64,000 nucleotides of DNA from Neonectria sp. B-13 (GCA_002682825.1 NOKP01000001.1:3413296-3477295); one strand, 5' to 3'. Counted from the first letter of the stretch, positions 1 through 11,733 are shown. The notes: generated by a model from the letters alone, not told the origin. Numbers and translations: made by a program.

Positions 1-1900
1 ATTTCGGTGACTGCGGACTCAATCGGTGAACCTAGACTACAGATCAACGTGAGCTAACAATGTGCAAGGTACCACGCGATATTTCGACGACCCATCTCGT
101 CCTCAAATCGCCACCAGTGACCATGCAGGCCTCAAGTGCGATACCAGCGGCAAGCAACCCATCATCCTCGTACGTCCCGCTCACTCTGTTCCCCTCGTTT
201 TGCCACCTTCTGCGCCTCCCGGATCCGCTCACGCGTTGCTAGATCCCTCAACCGTCCGACGACCCCAATGATCCGTTGAACTGGCCGCTGTGGAGACGTG
301 ATCTCATCACCTTCACCCTCTGCTTCGCCGGTATCCTTGCCACCGCCCTTGGCCCAATCCTAGCCGCCAACACCATCACCGTCACTCTCCTCTTCTCCAA
401 AGACTTCACCAAGGTTGCCCTGCTGACGGGGTACTTCCTACTCGGAGCTGGCGCCGGAGCCATCTTCTTCGTCCCATCTGGTCGTATTTGGGGCAAGCGG
501 CATCTCTTCCTCATCGGCATATGCATCCTCATTGCTTCCAGCGCGTGGGCTGGTTCAGTCGGTACCAACTATGGCAGCTTCGTTGGGGCCAGAATTGTTC
601 AGGGTGTGGGTTGTGCTCCCTTTGAGAGTTTGCTTAATGCAGCTGTTGGCGACCTCTACTTTGTGCACCAGCGAGGCCTTCGAATGGCTTTCACGAATCT
701 CGCCGTTTTTGGTGGCGCCTTCTTCACCCCTATCTTGGTAGGGAAGATTACAGAGTCTCTAGGCTGGAAGTGGACGTTTTTCTTCGTAGCCATCTTTTTG
801 GCGCCGACGTTGTTGGCCGTCTTCTTTTTCTGCCCCGAGACAACATACCGCCGCGCCGCGAGCCTCAATACCGATACCACCGTGGCAGAGGAGTCAAAGC
901 CGGAAACATCATCACCTCAGCCAGACTTGCAGAGCCCAGAACGAAGCAGCGTGCCATCTCGCGGCTTTGTTCTCTTCCCAACATCGGGAGCCCTCCAGCC
1001 CATCGGCAACGCCAATACCCCGAAGAAGAGCTTTATCGAGTCAATCTCTCTATTCGATGGCCGGAAGACGGATGAGCGGTACTGGGTTCTCTTGCTACGG
1101 CCATTTCCCCTACTCACTCATCCCGCGTTTATCTGGGGTTGTTTGATTCAAGGTACCATGATTGGATGGACCGTCTTTATCGGTGTTATTGTGGCAGCTA
1201 TATTCATCGGCCCTCCTTATTTCTGGGGTGAAGTTATGGCCGGGTATGCATACACTGGCGCATTCGTTGGTGCACTCGGCGGTTTCCTCGTTGCAGGTCT
1301 GCTTGCCGACTCGAGCGTCAAGTATCTAACCAGGCTCAACAAGGGCATTTACGAGCCCGAGTTTCGCATCCTCCTAGTCATTCCGATGCTGATTATTGGC
1401 GGCATCGGCCTCTTTGGGTTTGGCCTGACGGCCGGAGGCGTCCTCTCGGGGAAGTACACTTATCATGTCCCCCTGGTGTTTTTCGGATTCGAGGTGGCTG
1501 GGATGGTGATTGGCGCCGTTGCCAGCTCGCTCTACATCGTCGATGCCTATCGTGCGTATAACTCTGAGTCCAGGTGCGAATGGGTTCATGAAACTAACCG
1601 TGGTTTTAGGCGACTTGACGATCGAAGGGTTCACCATTATGATCATCTTCAAGAACTTCTTCAGCTTTGCCTTGACGTTCGGCGCATACGACTGGATTAA
1701 CAAGGGAGGTATTAGACCTACGCTGTTGGCCATTGCCTCCATCCAAGTCGTGGTCTGCTTGTCGAGTGTTCCCATGTGTAAGTCTGACATGTTAGAGTCC
1801 TCGTTTGGATGTAAACTGATATCATGTAGACATTTATGGCAAGCGAGTGCGAGCGTTTTACCACCGGCATGATCTTCTTGCTCTCACGGGTCTTAGGTAA
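1..1900 (+). CDS. MFS transporter, DHA1-type (5' end outside window)
   Basis: Proton-coupled major facilitator of the drug:H+ antiporter-1 type, a plasma-membrane exporter or importer of small molecules; substrate not predictable. Visible exons are 69-169, 243-1551, 1610-1777 and 1830-1900, joined over introns 170-242, 1552-1609 and 1778-1829, all GT-AG with frame kept. An upstream intron ends at the CAAG at 65-68 after a GCTAAC branch site, so the start lies outside the window. Seen: a DPLNW segment just before the first membrane helix, the motif-A relative GRIWGKR, about 12 hydrophobic segments, a long polar central loop (around 860-1080), and an FKNFFSF segment before the last helices, common in fungal members of this family. 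About 550 residues are visible. The family call is firm, the substrate is unknown. No breaks seen. It is convergent with the phosphatase gene downstream. Confidence 0.85.
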
Positions 1901-2226
1901 AGTTTCATCAAAGGGCATTGGTCTTGGAGTTTCCAACCTCTCTTGTGACCTACATTATGGCAGAGGAACGACTTAATGGAAGGCACTGGCGAACGGGTTC
2001 TGAAGCTCATGTCGCAAAGATTTCACGTTTGATGGTTTTATTTCTGTTGGCGAACATATACCTATTTTAATTTGGAAGCCTGCATCATGCAATTGACTGG
2101 GTGGTGTAATCTTATCCCGAGTTTCATCATTCATATCTGACTTCATCGTTATCAATAGTGGCTGAACCAAAGTATCAACTTCGTGTCGCTATATTATCGC
2201 GCCCCTGGCTATGAAGGATCCCTGCC
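1901..2226. other. Convergent intergenic spacer
   Basis: This 326-bp stretch lies between the transporter stop and the phosphatase stop on the other strand. It is moderately AT-rich and has no ORF I can support. It presumably holds the two 3' untranslated regions. Confidence 0.5.
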
Positions 2227-3714
2227 TCATGCCTTGACACCGCCGGCCGCAGGTTCAGCCGGGGCCAGCCTCGACTTCTTGACCAAGCGCAGGCCGCCAA
2301 ATAGGAGGGCGGCGGCCTGGATGCCCAGCACTACGGCCAAGGTGACGAGGGCACCGATGACACCTGCAACGGGCTTGGAGACGCCGTTGTCAGACTTGGA
2401 GGAGGAGTTGGAGGAGGCATCGTCGCCGCTGCCGGTGCTGTTGCTGCTGGAACTCGCGCAGGTGCCATCGGTATTGCCGCAGAGCTCGCACCAGTGATCG
2501 GTGTCTTCAATGGCGAACTTGGCCATGCCGGTCTTGAAGTCGTCCCACGACAGAGTGGTCTCGTCCTGGCCGAAGAGGGGGAACAAGGTAGGCTCGTTCT
2601 CAGCGGCGGTGCCGTTGGAGAAGTAGAAGCGGACGCTCACGTCGTCGACGGTAGGCTCGGTGGCGTTGGTGACGAGCTCAAAGGTCATGGATGAGGCGTA
2701 GTCGCAGATGCCCATGAAGTCCGAGTCGGCCTTGTACAGGTGGGCGAGGCCGAAGAAGGCCATGAAGGTGCCGTAGGCGCCGAACTGGATGTTGAAGATG
2801 GGGTTGCCGGACTTGCGCTCGGCGAGGGGTGTCAGGGCCTCGAGGATCTGGCCGGCGAGCACGGAGCCGGCGATGGCGCGGACGGGCTCGCTGCTGTTGT
2901 AGGCGAGGTTCCACTCGTGGGTGGAGGCGAGGCTGTACAGCTCGTCGACGGTGGACTCGGTGAGGAGGCTCTCAGATGAGATGGAGGTGTTGTGGACTCG
3001 AGCGACGTTGATGAGGTCAAAGACTAGAGGGGCGCGGTGTTAGTGAGAGGAAAGGCGACACAAAGTACATGGAGGGGGGTTGGCCATACTGGCATAGCCG
3101 TTCTTGAAGTTGGTCTCATTCTTGGCGTAGGTTCCGTTGATCACAGGCGACAGCTTGGTGTAGAAGGCCTCGGAGCTATCGTATGTGTCCAAGTACTCCG
3201 GGGAGGACAAGTACTCGTTAGAGCTGACCTCGGCGTTTGTGCACCCGCTGTTGCCCTGGAGCCAGGCGGTGTTCTCGGAGTCGGCGGCGCTGGCGGCGCT
3301 CTCGATGGAGTTGACGGGGATGTACTGGTAGCCGTCGAGGGGGGCCTCGACGCGGGAGCCATTGGCGAGCAGCTCGACGCGGCCGGAGGGCGGGTAGAGG
3401 CCCTGGAGGAAGACGAGGGCGGAGTTCTGCAGGACGTTGTCGACGGGGGCGGTGACGGCGATCTGCGAGAGCACGGCGGTGTCGGAGCTGAGGCGGCGGA
3501 TGGGCCGGTCGGCGTCGGCGTCGACGTAGCGGGCGCGGTGGAAGGCGCCCGACGAGTGGACCTGGTCGGCGCCGAGGGCCGTCATGTTGACGGGCTTCCA
3601 GGCCTTGGCGGTGCGGTCGCCGTGGCGGTGGAAGATGTACACGCCCAGGACATCTTCGGCGGCGGCGGGGGAGAGGGCGAGGAGGACGAGGGGGAGGGAG
3701 AGGGAGAAGTCCAT
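2227..3714 (-). CDS. Histidine acid phosphatase-like type I membrane protein
   Basis: Histidine phosphatase superfamily, branch 2 (acid phosphatase/phytase type), exported and membrane anchored. Exons on the minus strand are 3090-3714 and 2227-3023, with intron 3024-3089 (GTATGG donor, CTAAC branch, CTAG acceptor); the product is 473 aa. The start chosen gives a signal peptide of about 19 residues ending in AAA. The phosphohistidine motif RHGDR is at residues 30-34. Several NxS/T sites and a Ser/Asn-rich stalk precede one C-terminal membrane helix (about residues 425-450) and a basic KKSR cytoplasmic tail. The catalytic HD or HAE pair normally found in the C-terminal half is not visible: the equivalent strand reads NIQFGAYGT. 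It may therefore have altered or lost activity. A TATA-like box lies about 150 bp upstream. Confidence 0.82.
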
Positions 3715-5305
3715 TGTGGCGGGGGTGGTGGTGATGGTGATGTTAGTGTTGGCGTTGAGGACGTAGATGTATACACCCAACTACAGCTCACGATGCAAAA
3801 CAACCACCAGAGCAGAACCGGATAGGACTACAGAGCGCGGAGAGGGGGACAAGGCGCGAGTTTATATAGAAACACCAGCCCAACTGTATTGCAAGTCAAA
3901 AGTCCGATTGGGAAGATCCATCCATTCCCGCCCGGGCCATGGTGCAGGATCCATGGGCAACAGTCCAGCCATGATTGCATCCGTCCATGATTGCATCCGT
4001 CCATGACAGGGCTACGAACAGAGAAGGAACGGAGACCAGAGCACACCCACTTCGACCCCGCCCGCAGGATAACGCCCCGCAAGCAGGGGGAGCTCACCCA
4101 CACCGGTCGGTGTTGTGCAGTATTCGTCCTATGTGCTACTTATCGTTGCGCAGTTTGGCCTGGCTTAAGAAGGATCGGCCATGTGCTACCGACGAACGGA
4201 GGGAGAGCCTTTTTACCCCTCAACTCCTACCGAGAGCAGCATACTTACTTCCCATATGAAAAGGCTACAAGACAAAGGGACGTCGCTCTATCGCACCTCA
4301 GCTAACAAGCTGGATGAATGGCGGCCGCTAATGCAAACCCGCTTCTTGTCCCCCGGGGATGCAGCATTCCCCCAAAAGACCATCCACGGGCCGATTCGTC
4401 CAAACCTGACTCACCACGCATCCGATAGTCCACTTGGTCGCTGGCCGGGAAACTTGCCCCAATTGTGCTGTCGCGCTACGGCCGTCGGAAGGGCGTCGGG
4501 CGGCTTGCGGATAGGGAACCCCGTGGCCGGGGCCGGTCGTTCGGGGGCAAGGAACAGGGGCCTAGAGACGTCTTGCCCGCACCACCAGAAGAGGGGGCAG
4601 GCAACCTTCCTTCGTTTTCTTCTTCTTTTTTCTTCGTCTATCTGGGAAGGTGGTCAAGGTTCTTTTCCTAATTCTATTTGCGTTTAGGTTGTTCGTGGCG
4701 TGAGCAGTCGGCATCTCTGAGCCGTGCGAGATGCAGTGGTGGGACATGCTTTCTGCCCATCATCGACACTGCAAGCAAACGCGAGGTTGGAGAAACCGTA
4801 AGGCTAGGCTTAAAGCATAACCGGATTACATAAAATGCCTGCAAGGGACAGACAGGCCACTCACTAACCTATGTGCAAAAATCGCTATCGTTCACAGGCA
4901 AGCAAACAAACGTGCGAATACTGAGCATCAAGCGACTCCGCGGGCCCGGATCACGGCACGCAAGCCTCTCTCTCTATATCCTATCAACACTCTTGAATTC
5001 GCGTCTATGGTCCTTCCTCCATTCTCCATCTCCGTGGTTCAGACATCTCCGGTCAGCCGTTCCCCATCCCAGCATATCAGATGATGCCCGTGCTTCTTCC
5101 AGCCCTGACCCATGTTTATCTATCCTTCCGGGGTGTTCTTTGTCTTCTTATTCCCAGACCCAGCATTCAGCTCCGCGTAGCCCCGCACCTCCACATGCAC
5201 ACATATCGTGGCCAATCCTCGCTTCCACCCACCACCACTAGCAAAAGAGAATCCCGCACCCACACAACATCCACTGCATGAAATCAGCCGAAATTGCAAA
5301 AAGAA
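3715..5305. other. Intergenic region upstream of the phosphatase
   Basis: About 1.6 kb between the phosphatase start and the tRNA. Only short overlapping ORFs in conflicting frames occur. A repeated CATGATTGCATCCGTC-like phrase occurs twice near 3970-4004. Apart from the TATA-like box nothing is supported. Confidence 0.4.
3861..3869 (-). promoter_or_regulatory. TATA-like box of the phosphatase gene
   Basis: TTTATATAG on the plus strand, i.e. CTATATAAA read on the coding strand, 147 bp upstream of the chosen ATG. The position fits a core promoter with a leader of roughly 100 nt. Confidence 0.45.
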
Positions 5306-5379
5306 TGGTTCCGCCCGGGCTCGAACCGGAGACCTTCTCGGTGTGAGCGAGATGCCATAACCAACTAGACCACGGGACC
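5306..5379 (-). tRNA. tRNA-Val (anticodon CAC), intronless
   Basis: A 74-nt cloverleaf on the minus strand. The anticodon stem TCTCG/CGAGA closes a 7-nt loop CTCACAC with anticodon CAC (valine codon GTG). The D-arm region resembles yeast tRNA-Val. The T arm has a TTCGAGC loop with a TCCGG/CCCGG-type stem (one T-G pair). The acceptor arms GGTCCCG and CGGAACC pair except at position 4 (C opposite A69). The discriminator base is A. Immediately downstream lies TTTTT, a Pol III terminator. No intron and no encoded CCA, as expected for a nuclear gene. Confidence 0.93.
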
Positions 5380-5417
5380 TGAAGCTTGTTGCTGCTTGTG
5401 GAAAATGTGCTCCCACA

Positions 5418-6513
5418 TCACAACTTAGGCTTGCGCGGGTCCCGGAGGTTCTGCGACATCTGCCCCTTCAGCAGGTAGTCCGGGTACTCCATGCCCTTGT
5501 CGATGCCCACGCTGATGGCGCCCTGCCGTCGCCACGCCGCGCCGTCCACGGCCAGCACCTGTCCGTTGACGTAGCTCCCGGCGTCGCTGAACAGGAATAC
5601 CGTGGCGTCGGCCACGTCCCGCACCGTGCCCAGCCGGCCCGACGGGATGCCCTTGACGTAGCTGGAGCGCTCGGCCTCCTCGCCGCTGCCCAGCCGCGCC
5701 ATCCCTTCCGTCTCCGCGATGCCGCCCGGCGCGATGACATTGCTCGTCACGCCGCGCGGGCCATACTCGAGCGCCACGCTGGCCATGAGCGAGTCCACCG
5801 CCGACTTGGCCGCCGACACGTGCGCTTGCAGCGGCATCCCGGTGTAGTGGAACGTCGCCGACACGTAGATGATGCGCGGGCTGGTGCTGCGCATGAGGTG
5901 CGGCATCGTCGCCTTGATCGTGTTGAAGGTGCCTAGCACGTCAATGTCCATGACCGTTTTGAACGCGTTGGAGCTGAGTCCTTCGATGGGGGCCACGAAG
6001 TTGCCCGCCGCGCCCGCGCTGTTTGTCGGGGTAGTTAGCAAGCATCCTCTGAGGCTGTCGCTGTCCATGCTGAGTCTTACATGACGAAGTCGATGCCTCC
6101 CAGCTCCTTCACGCACTGGTCTGCCGCAGCCTGCAGACTCTCCGCCTAGACAGGGCCCGTATCAGCATCGAAGTCAGAATCCCATCGCGAGTGCCTTCAT
6201 ACCTTGCGGACGTCGCAGCCTCCAATCCCCAAGACCTTTGCGCCGGACCTCACGGTGGCAATGTCCTTGGCGACAGCCTCGGTCTTCTCGACGCTCCTCC
6301 CGATGATGCAGGCATCAGCGCCCAGCCGGACCAGCGCCCTGGTCTGCATGCTGCAGATTGTGCCTGCGCCGCCCGTCACGAAGACGACGCGATCCTCTAC
6401 AGTTCAGGCCACGTCAGCGGCTTGGTTGATGCTGTGGAGGGAAGTCACGGAGACGTACTGAAGATTCCATCTCGCCACACGGGGCTCAGGTACTTGGACT
6501 CCGGGAAGGACAT
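5418..6513 (-). CDS. SPS19: Peroxisomal 2,4-dienoyl-CoA reductase (SDR family)
   Basis: NADPH-dependent reductase of 2,4-dienoyl-CoA, an auxiliary enzyme of peroxisomal beta-oxidation of unsaturated fatty acids. Four minus-strand exons: 6459-6513, 6203-6396, 6081-6145 and 5418-6018; introns 6397-6458, 6146-6202 and 6019-6080 are all GT-AG and frame-consistent; 304 aa. Seen: cofactor motif TGGAGTIC near residue 24, an AGAAGNF motif (the SDR NAG position), a VSATFHYTG segment and a HVSAAK segment. In this subfamily the usual SDR Tyr is replaced, so absence of YxxxK is expected. The C-terminus is PKL, a variant of the SKL-type peroxisomal signal. The start is the first ATG before the frame-consistent exon. 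The closest alternative is another SDR, but the motif set strongly favours SPS19/DECR2. Confidence 0.9.
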
Positions 6514-9166
6514 GTTGGTAACTTTGAAGTCAAGGGTTGTTTTTGTAACGGGCGTTTTAACTTTGTGCGATGAGTGTTGATGTTGATTCAGAAACAGATG
6601 TTGCAGGAATTAGAACGTCAACCTCAATCCCAGGTTGTCCGTGGTTTTGGTACGTGACATGTTGCCGAGCTGCCAGCCTCCCACATGGGCATGAGCTGAG
6701 GTAATGCCGTAATGGAGCCTCGGCAAAAGTGGGGTCCCCAAAATCTGGGGTCGGTTCCACTCTCGTCCGGGGCGGCCCCCATCGCCGGACTCGCCCACTC
6801 TCGGCCGAGTCTTGCCCACACCGCCGCCTCCGAGTCCCGGCCAACTTCTCCGTCTCCGATGGCAGCCAGGGCCGCGTTTCAGGGAAGGGTGGGACGGGCC
6901 GGTGAAAGATATCTATCCGGTTCAGGAGAAAGCCCTAAGCCCACCAGCCAACGCCTGCATCATTTGGCTTCATCACTGGGATGGCATCCCTAGTTCTGAA
7001 AGAGAGAAAGTTAACTACGCGTCACCCGTGATCCATTCCGTCCTCAAACTACCCAGACTTGCTTCGTTATCATCATGTGAGGACAGTGGCGGACCACCGT
7101 CGGTCATATACGTCGCTCGTAGCCGAAACCAATCACCAGTTGTACGCGGGGGGTTTTCATCTTCGGCAACGAATATCAACGAAGTTCACCCGCCTCAAAT
7201 GCCAAAATCAAGATCAAAGGGCTATAAAAGCCCAGGTCTCTTCTTCCCGTGTTCCAGAAGCACGCGGAGGGCGGCTTTTCGCCGGTAGATCTCGGGTCAT
7301 CTTCCCCAAAGTTGTCCCGATTATTCAAGCCCCTTCCCGGCATGGACTGCAGACTCGATGTGCCGATATGCATGTCTCATTGCTGCTCGAGGGATTGGCC
7401 CTTTGCAGCCTCATCGATGCTGTCTCAACGCCCAATTAGCCACGTCACACTCGCCCTGTTACCTACAGTATCATCAACACCGCCCACTTCATGCGCGTCC
7501 TCATGTACGAAGTACAAGCCCGCCCAATGTCTCTCGGCCCCGCCGCCACCGGCAAATGCCCCCGGGACCAATCCTCCACGGCAACAGCTGCAGAATGGGA
7601 AAGCCACGGCAACGGTTTGACAGCTGAAACCCCACGGGGGGCGGATGCACGACGGCTGTGCCGCTGTGGGATGTGGAATGTGGAATATGTCAAACAGGGA
7701 TCGTTGGTAGAGATCTGCCGCCGCGGCCCCGTAGCCTCCGTACTCCGCGAAAACGGGGCCCTCATTACGGAGCAGCGAGCGACCTGCTTTTAAGTTTCGG
7801 CGCCTACTTCTCCAGCTAGTATGGCGCCTCACCGAGCGGCGCTCAATTTGCCGCCCTTCTCGGAATTAGGCGGACACATTCGGGAAGACGGACAACAATG
7901 AGAGAATTCCAACAGCAACAGCCCAAAAACCCTCCCTCTCTCTACCTGCTTCCTACCCCCCAGTCATCTCCGGAGTCAACATTTCCTCTTTCGGCATGTT
8001 CTCTCTTGTCTCCGTCTCGCCCATCGACAGGGTCCCGGCCAAGCTGTAGCAGGGGGCCCGCGAAACGTTGACGAGCTGTCATTCTCCGGGGTGTGAGGGT
8101 ATAGTTGGGGTGATATTACCCTCATCCAATCTCATCCTATCGCGGCCAACCACGGGCCAGCCACGGGCCCGGCTCCGCGCTCATCCGCACGCAATGACGG
8201 CTCATTGACGTCTGAGCAGGACAACTAAGGAATAAGAGCAATCATGTCCAGGGCCCGATAGAGTGGATCGTACGAGGACTGGTCTCGCCGTCTCCTGTGT
8301 GGACCTGCTGAAAGTCGAGCGGGCAAACATCAGGGTATTACTCTTGCAAGACGTCACCGAAGGCACAGGGTGACGCCTATATGACTGGCCAAGGTTCAAT
8401 CACGCTGTTGGGCCTGGAAATGGAAAATGGTTTCAGATCAATTGATGCAATTATACCCAACTTTTTCTCCTCCGGAAAGTCCATGAACAGACCCGCAATA
8501 ATACACCGAAACGCCCGCCGCTGGGTATGAACAGGAACCCCTTGAAATACCGCAATATCGCCTAGCACCTGTAGAATGCCCTTCTTGTACTCCTATTACT
8601 TTTCCAAAATAAGAAAAAAGTCTCGCCATGCCACATGGTGGGCAGTGTCCGAGCGGGGTGAAAACGGTGAGAACGCAAGCCCCCTCGGGGGCTTGTGGAA
8701 GAGAGGTCAAAGCCACAGCTTAAACTCTCCGTGTGGTGTCCCTGTCCCAAGATCCACACGCCATGTAACCTATCCCCCCAACACCCTCGTCGAACTGTCA
8801 CGGCCCACGGCGGGCTCGGTCGGGTCCCCGTAATCACCAATGTTTCCTCCCTTTGGGTGCTATGTTCGAGATACCACCAAGGTTCAAGCGGACCAGCCGT
8901 GGTAAGTAGGATGAAGGTGTCCCAAACCAGCCCGAAACCCGTCGTGGCCAAGCACGCTTCCGTGACACCTGGTCAACAGAGCTTCCAGGAAATGGTCCAA
9001 ATCGCAAATAGACTGTCCAGCACCGAACAACTCAATGGCAGTCGGGAGTACTGCATGTGCTTCGGAGGCGCACCATAAAAGAAGTACAAGGTGAGAAGTG
9101 AGAAGTGAGAGTGCTTGTGCTCAAATGGCCAGCGGCCGCCATGACTTGGCGATCCACGAGCTTAGC
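6514..9166. other. Gene-poor region, first part
   Basis: No ORF here has recognisable composition or splice continuity. A good TATA box (TATAAA) lies at 7223-7228 inside GGGCTATAAAAGCCC, followed by a CT-rich stretch, but the ORF after it closes after 23 codons. A perfect 9-bp-arm palindrome (CAAGCCCCC TC GGGGGCTTG) is at 8676-8695, and GTGAGAA repeats are near 9090. Confidence 0.4.
7221..7230 (+). promoter_or_regulatory. TATA-box-like core promoter without an assigned gene
   Basis: GCTATAAAAG followed about 20-30 bp downstream by a pyrimidine-rich stretch (CTCTTCTTCCC), the usual layout of a fungal TATA promoter. No supported coding region follows, so it could drive a non-coding RNA or be chance. 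Confidence 0.25.
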
Positions 9167-9331
9167 TCAGCCACAGCATAGCGGGCAACTCTCGGGAATC
9201 ACAATGTACCGCTCGTGAGGGCCTTTTGAGCAGGATTGTTTTCGGTTTCCGTCGGTGGAGGTTTTGCAAAAGTGAGTCCCTGGGTCCACGCAGGATGTGT
9301 AAATATAGTAGTTTTTGGTGAAGTCGCACAT
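9167..9331 (-). CDS. Small cysteine-containing conserved-looking protein, 54 aa
   Basis: A 54-residue product starting MCDFTKNYY and ending CPLCCG. It is rich in aromatic residues and has six cysteines including the first-turn Cys and the C-terminal CPLCC. The composition (HERYIV, SCVDPG) is protein-like, unlike the Arg/Pro/Ser-rich shadows around it. From memory it resembles short unnamed Sordariomycete proteins; this was not checked. No signal peptide, so probably cytosolic. A 5' intron in the leader is plausible: a GTGAGC donor near 9434 and a TTACAG acceptor near 9371 on the minus strand. A TATA-like CTATAAAT is at 9552-9559. An in-frame upstream ATG at 9409 would add 26 residues but lies inside the putative leader intron. 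Confidence 0.55.
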   Translation of the reverse strand: MCDFTKNYYIYTSCVDPGTHFCKTSTDGNRKQSCSKGPHERYIVIPESCPLCCG

Positions 9332-9551
9332 GGTCGTTAACAACGATTGGTGTGTATAGGTAGATATGGCCTGTAACTGATTTATTAGAATGGTGCTGTA
9401 GCTAACCATTTTCCGGAAAGGGCAAGCTCACCAAATGCTTGTGTTGTAGGGTGACAGGGAGTGAGTGGAGCGGAGTGCGGCGTCGGGGACGTTTGCACTA
9501 GGGACGAGCAGAGACCGAGCGAAAAGTGTCCTGGATACGGGAGGATTGCGG

Positions 9552-9559
9552 ATTTATAG
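9552..9559 (-). promoter_or_regulatory. TATA-like box upstream of the 54-aa protein gene
   Basis: CTATAAAT on the minus strand, about 220 bp before the chosen ATG, leaving room for a leader with one intron. Confidence 0.3.
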
Positions 9560-11566
9560 CAATAAAAACAGCGATTGCGGCAGCATGCCTTCGTTTCGGA
9601 ACAGGTGGATGAACAAATAAAACGGCCAACGAGGGAAGCTTGGCATAAGTGGAAGTGTCCTTGGGTTGTCGTGAGGGTGGGCGCTGCTTATAAGAATTGG
9701 CGAGTAGTAACACGCCGTGACAAGAAGTGAAAGTGGCCGGACAATGAGAGGCAGGCAGGCTATATCAGGGTATCCGGATTCTTAAGAAGCACGATGCAAA
9801 GGACTGCAAGAGGAGGGGAAGGGTGTGCAACTTGTAAGGCAACACACGAGGCGTCAGGTGCGAGGCGCGAGGTGCGAGGTGTCAGAGGTAGTGTTGGTGG
9901 ACTGGTGTTGAAGGATGCGGACACCGGCGCCCTTAAGACACGGCGCCCAAGATGAGACGCTGTGCTGCCGCTCCGGTGAGGTGAGCCATCATCGCCCTGG
10001 CCCATGTCGGAGGAGCAATGACGCTGCTTCGATATGAGAGGGGGATGGAATCCAGAGAAAACATGCCTAGCCGGCCCAGGGTCTGCCAGTCTGGTCCGGT
10101 CTGAGTTCACTGCCAGGTCCGGGCATTGATACAGCGGTACCCACGCACCACGCAAACCACGGCCGGCAGAGTGGGTTCTTCACGTCGAACACGGTGGGGG
10201 GAAGGCAAAATTAGGCCTCCTCCAACTCTCGAACGACTGGGGCCAAGCGCAAGCGCAAGCGCAACGACGGTACCAGGAGCCGACGTACCCTCAGACCGTC
10301 AGACGTCGCGCGGGCCCGAGGTCTGGCTGGTGTCGCTCTGGTGTCGCCATGGTGTCGCTCTGGCGCTGGCGGTGGTTCTCTGGCGCTCGTTTCTGGCGCT
10401 GTGCTTGTTGGACGCTGGGCTATTTCCGGTATTAAAGGCGAGCCCAGCATCGAGGCCATCAGCGCGAAGAGGGCACGCACCATCAATAGCCCCGACCCCC
10501 GGCCCCGACCCCTGTGCCACCTGTTGTGCTGCTGTGTGTCTGATTGTCTGTCTGTAGTGCTCTTGACTGCAGCACAATGCGCGGATGCACCAAGTGTGAC
10601 GATGGATGCTGAGGTATCGGGAGACAGGACAGGACACGGGTCGATGAGAGGCCGCAGCGCCGGACAAAGTCGCCGCCTCCAGACAAAGGCACTCCGCTCC
10701 TTCTCCTCGCCTCGCCTCACTTTGCCCATCCTGAACGTTTAAGAGAGAGAGGCAGGCCGCAGAGGCATGGCACAAGTACCGGTGTACCGGTGTACAGGCA
10801 TGCTGGGGAACCATATCCTCGACGGGGATGTTGAGACAGCGTCCACATGGCGTCAACGATGTGAGCACCTCAAACTCGGTAGGGTAGGATTCTAGCACCC
10901 ACCCTAACCGAGGCGAACAGCTTGGGGGCTTTCCCGCATGCTGGCGATACCATCAATACATGCAACGGCCCCTCTACTCCGCGGCGAATCCAAGGGCAAA
11001 CGCCACGGCGGCGATTTTAGCCCCCGGCAAGCTTCTAGCAGGCTTTGGCGAACAGTGTCATGTCGAACCTTATGGAGGACCATGTCAGTAACACGACCTC
11101 CAGCACTACCTCCTATCCGCGCAGTCTGTCGTGGTTTTTGGGGATATTGGTGAAGGCCAGGTGAGCCGGTCGCTCTCGACCCATGAAACCCTGTGGTCGC
11201 CATGGCACTGACACTTGGGCATTGATTGGAAAGCGGGCAGTAGGGCTGTGCCTATCACATTGTAAGCTTGCTATCAAGCAATCCAGCAAGGGCATCAAAT
11301 CACACCCTGAGGTTGCTTTCACCCTTGAGGTTGTGTATTGATGCAAGTGCCGGCAGCACATGCAGCCTGTAACGGCATAGTCGGGCTAGGAGTTCCGTAA
11401 ATCCGAGAGGTGGACTTAGCGGAGCATGGAGTGTGGCTGTCCGACGCCTGTCCAACACCATTTCGATTCAAACGTCGACGACCAGTGGCAGCGCTGGACT
11501 GTGCTTGTGGCAGTTCTTCAGATGAATACAGGGGTCACTAGCGCCCGACGGTGTTGGGGTGCTGCA

Positions 11567-11601
11567 GCATGAAGCATGGAGCATGGAGCATGGAGCATGG
11601 A
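11567..11601. repeat. 7-bp tandem repeat, five units
   Basis: GCATGAA followed by four exact GCATGGA units. The 7-bp period gives no constant reading frame. Confidence 0.9.
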
Positions 11602-11733
11602 GTCCGGAGGGGATGTTGAGCTAGGGCGACGACTGCGGTTCGTACAGCAGGTGCAAATGCCCATCGCGTGTTGCCCCATTGCCGACGTCCTGTTTCCGAT
11701 GCCTCCATCAGTCCAGGGTTGAGGTGAAAGGTA

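Noticed and set aside
3037..3825. 262-codon plus-strand ORF over the phosphatase gene
   Set aside because: Val/Gly/Glu-rich shadow of the GC-biased coding strand; no domain, and the minus-strand model has motif, signal peptide and intron support.
7369..7440. Short ORF MHVSLLLEGLALCS... downstream of a TATA box, resembling a signal peptide
   Set aside because: It closes after 23 codons and I found no credible donor to extend it.
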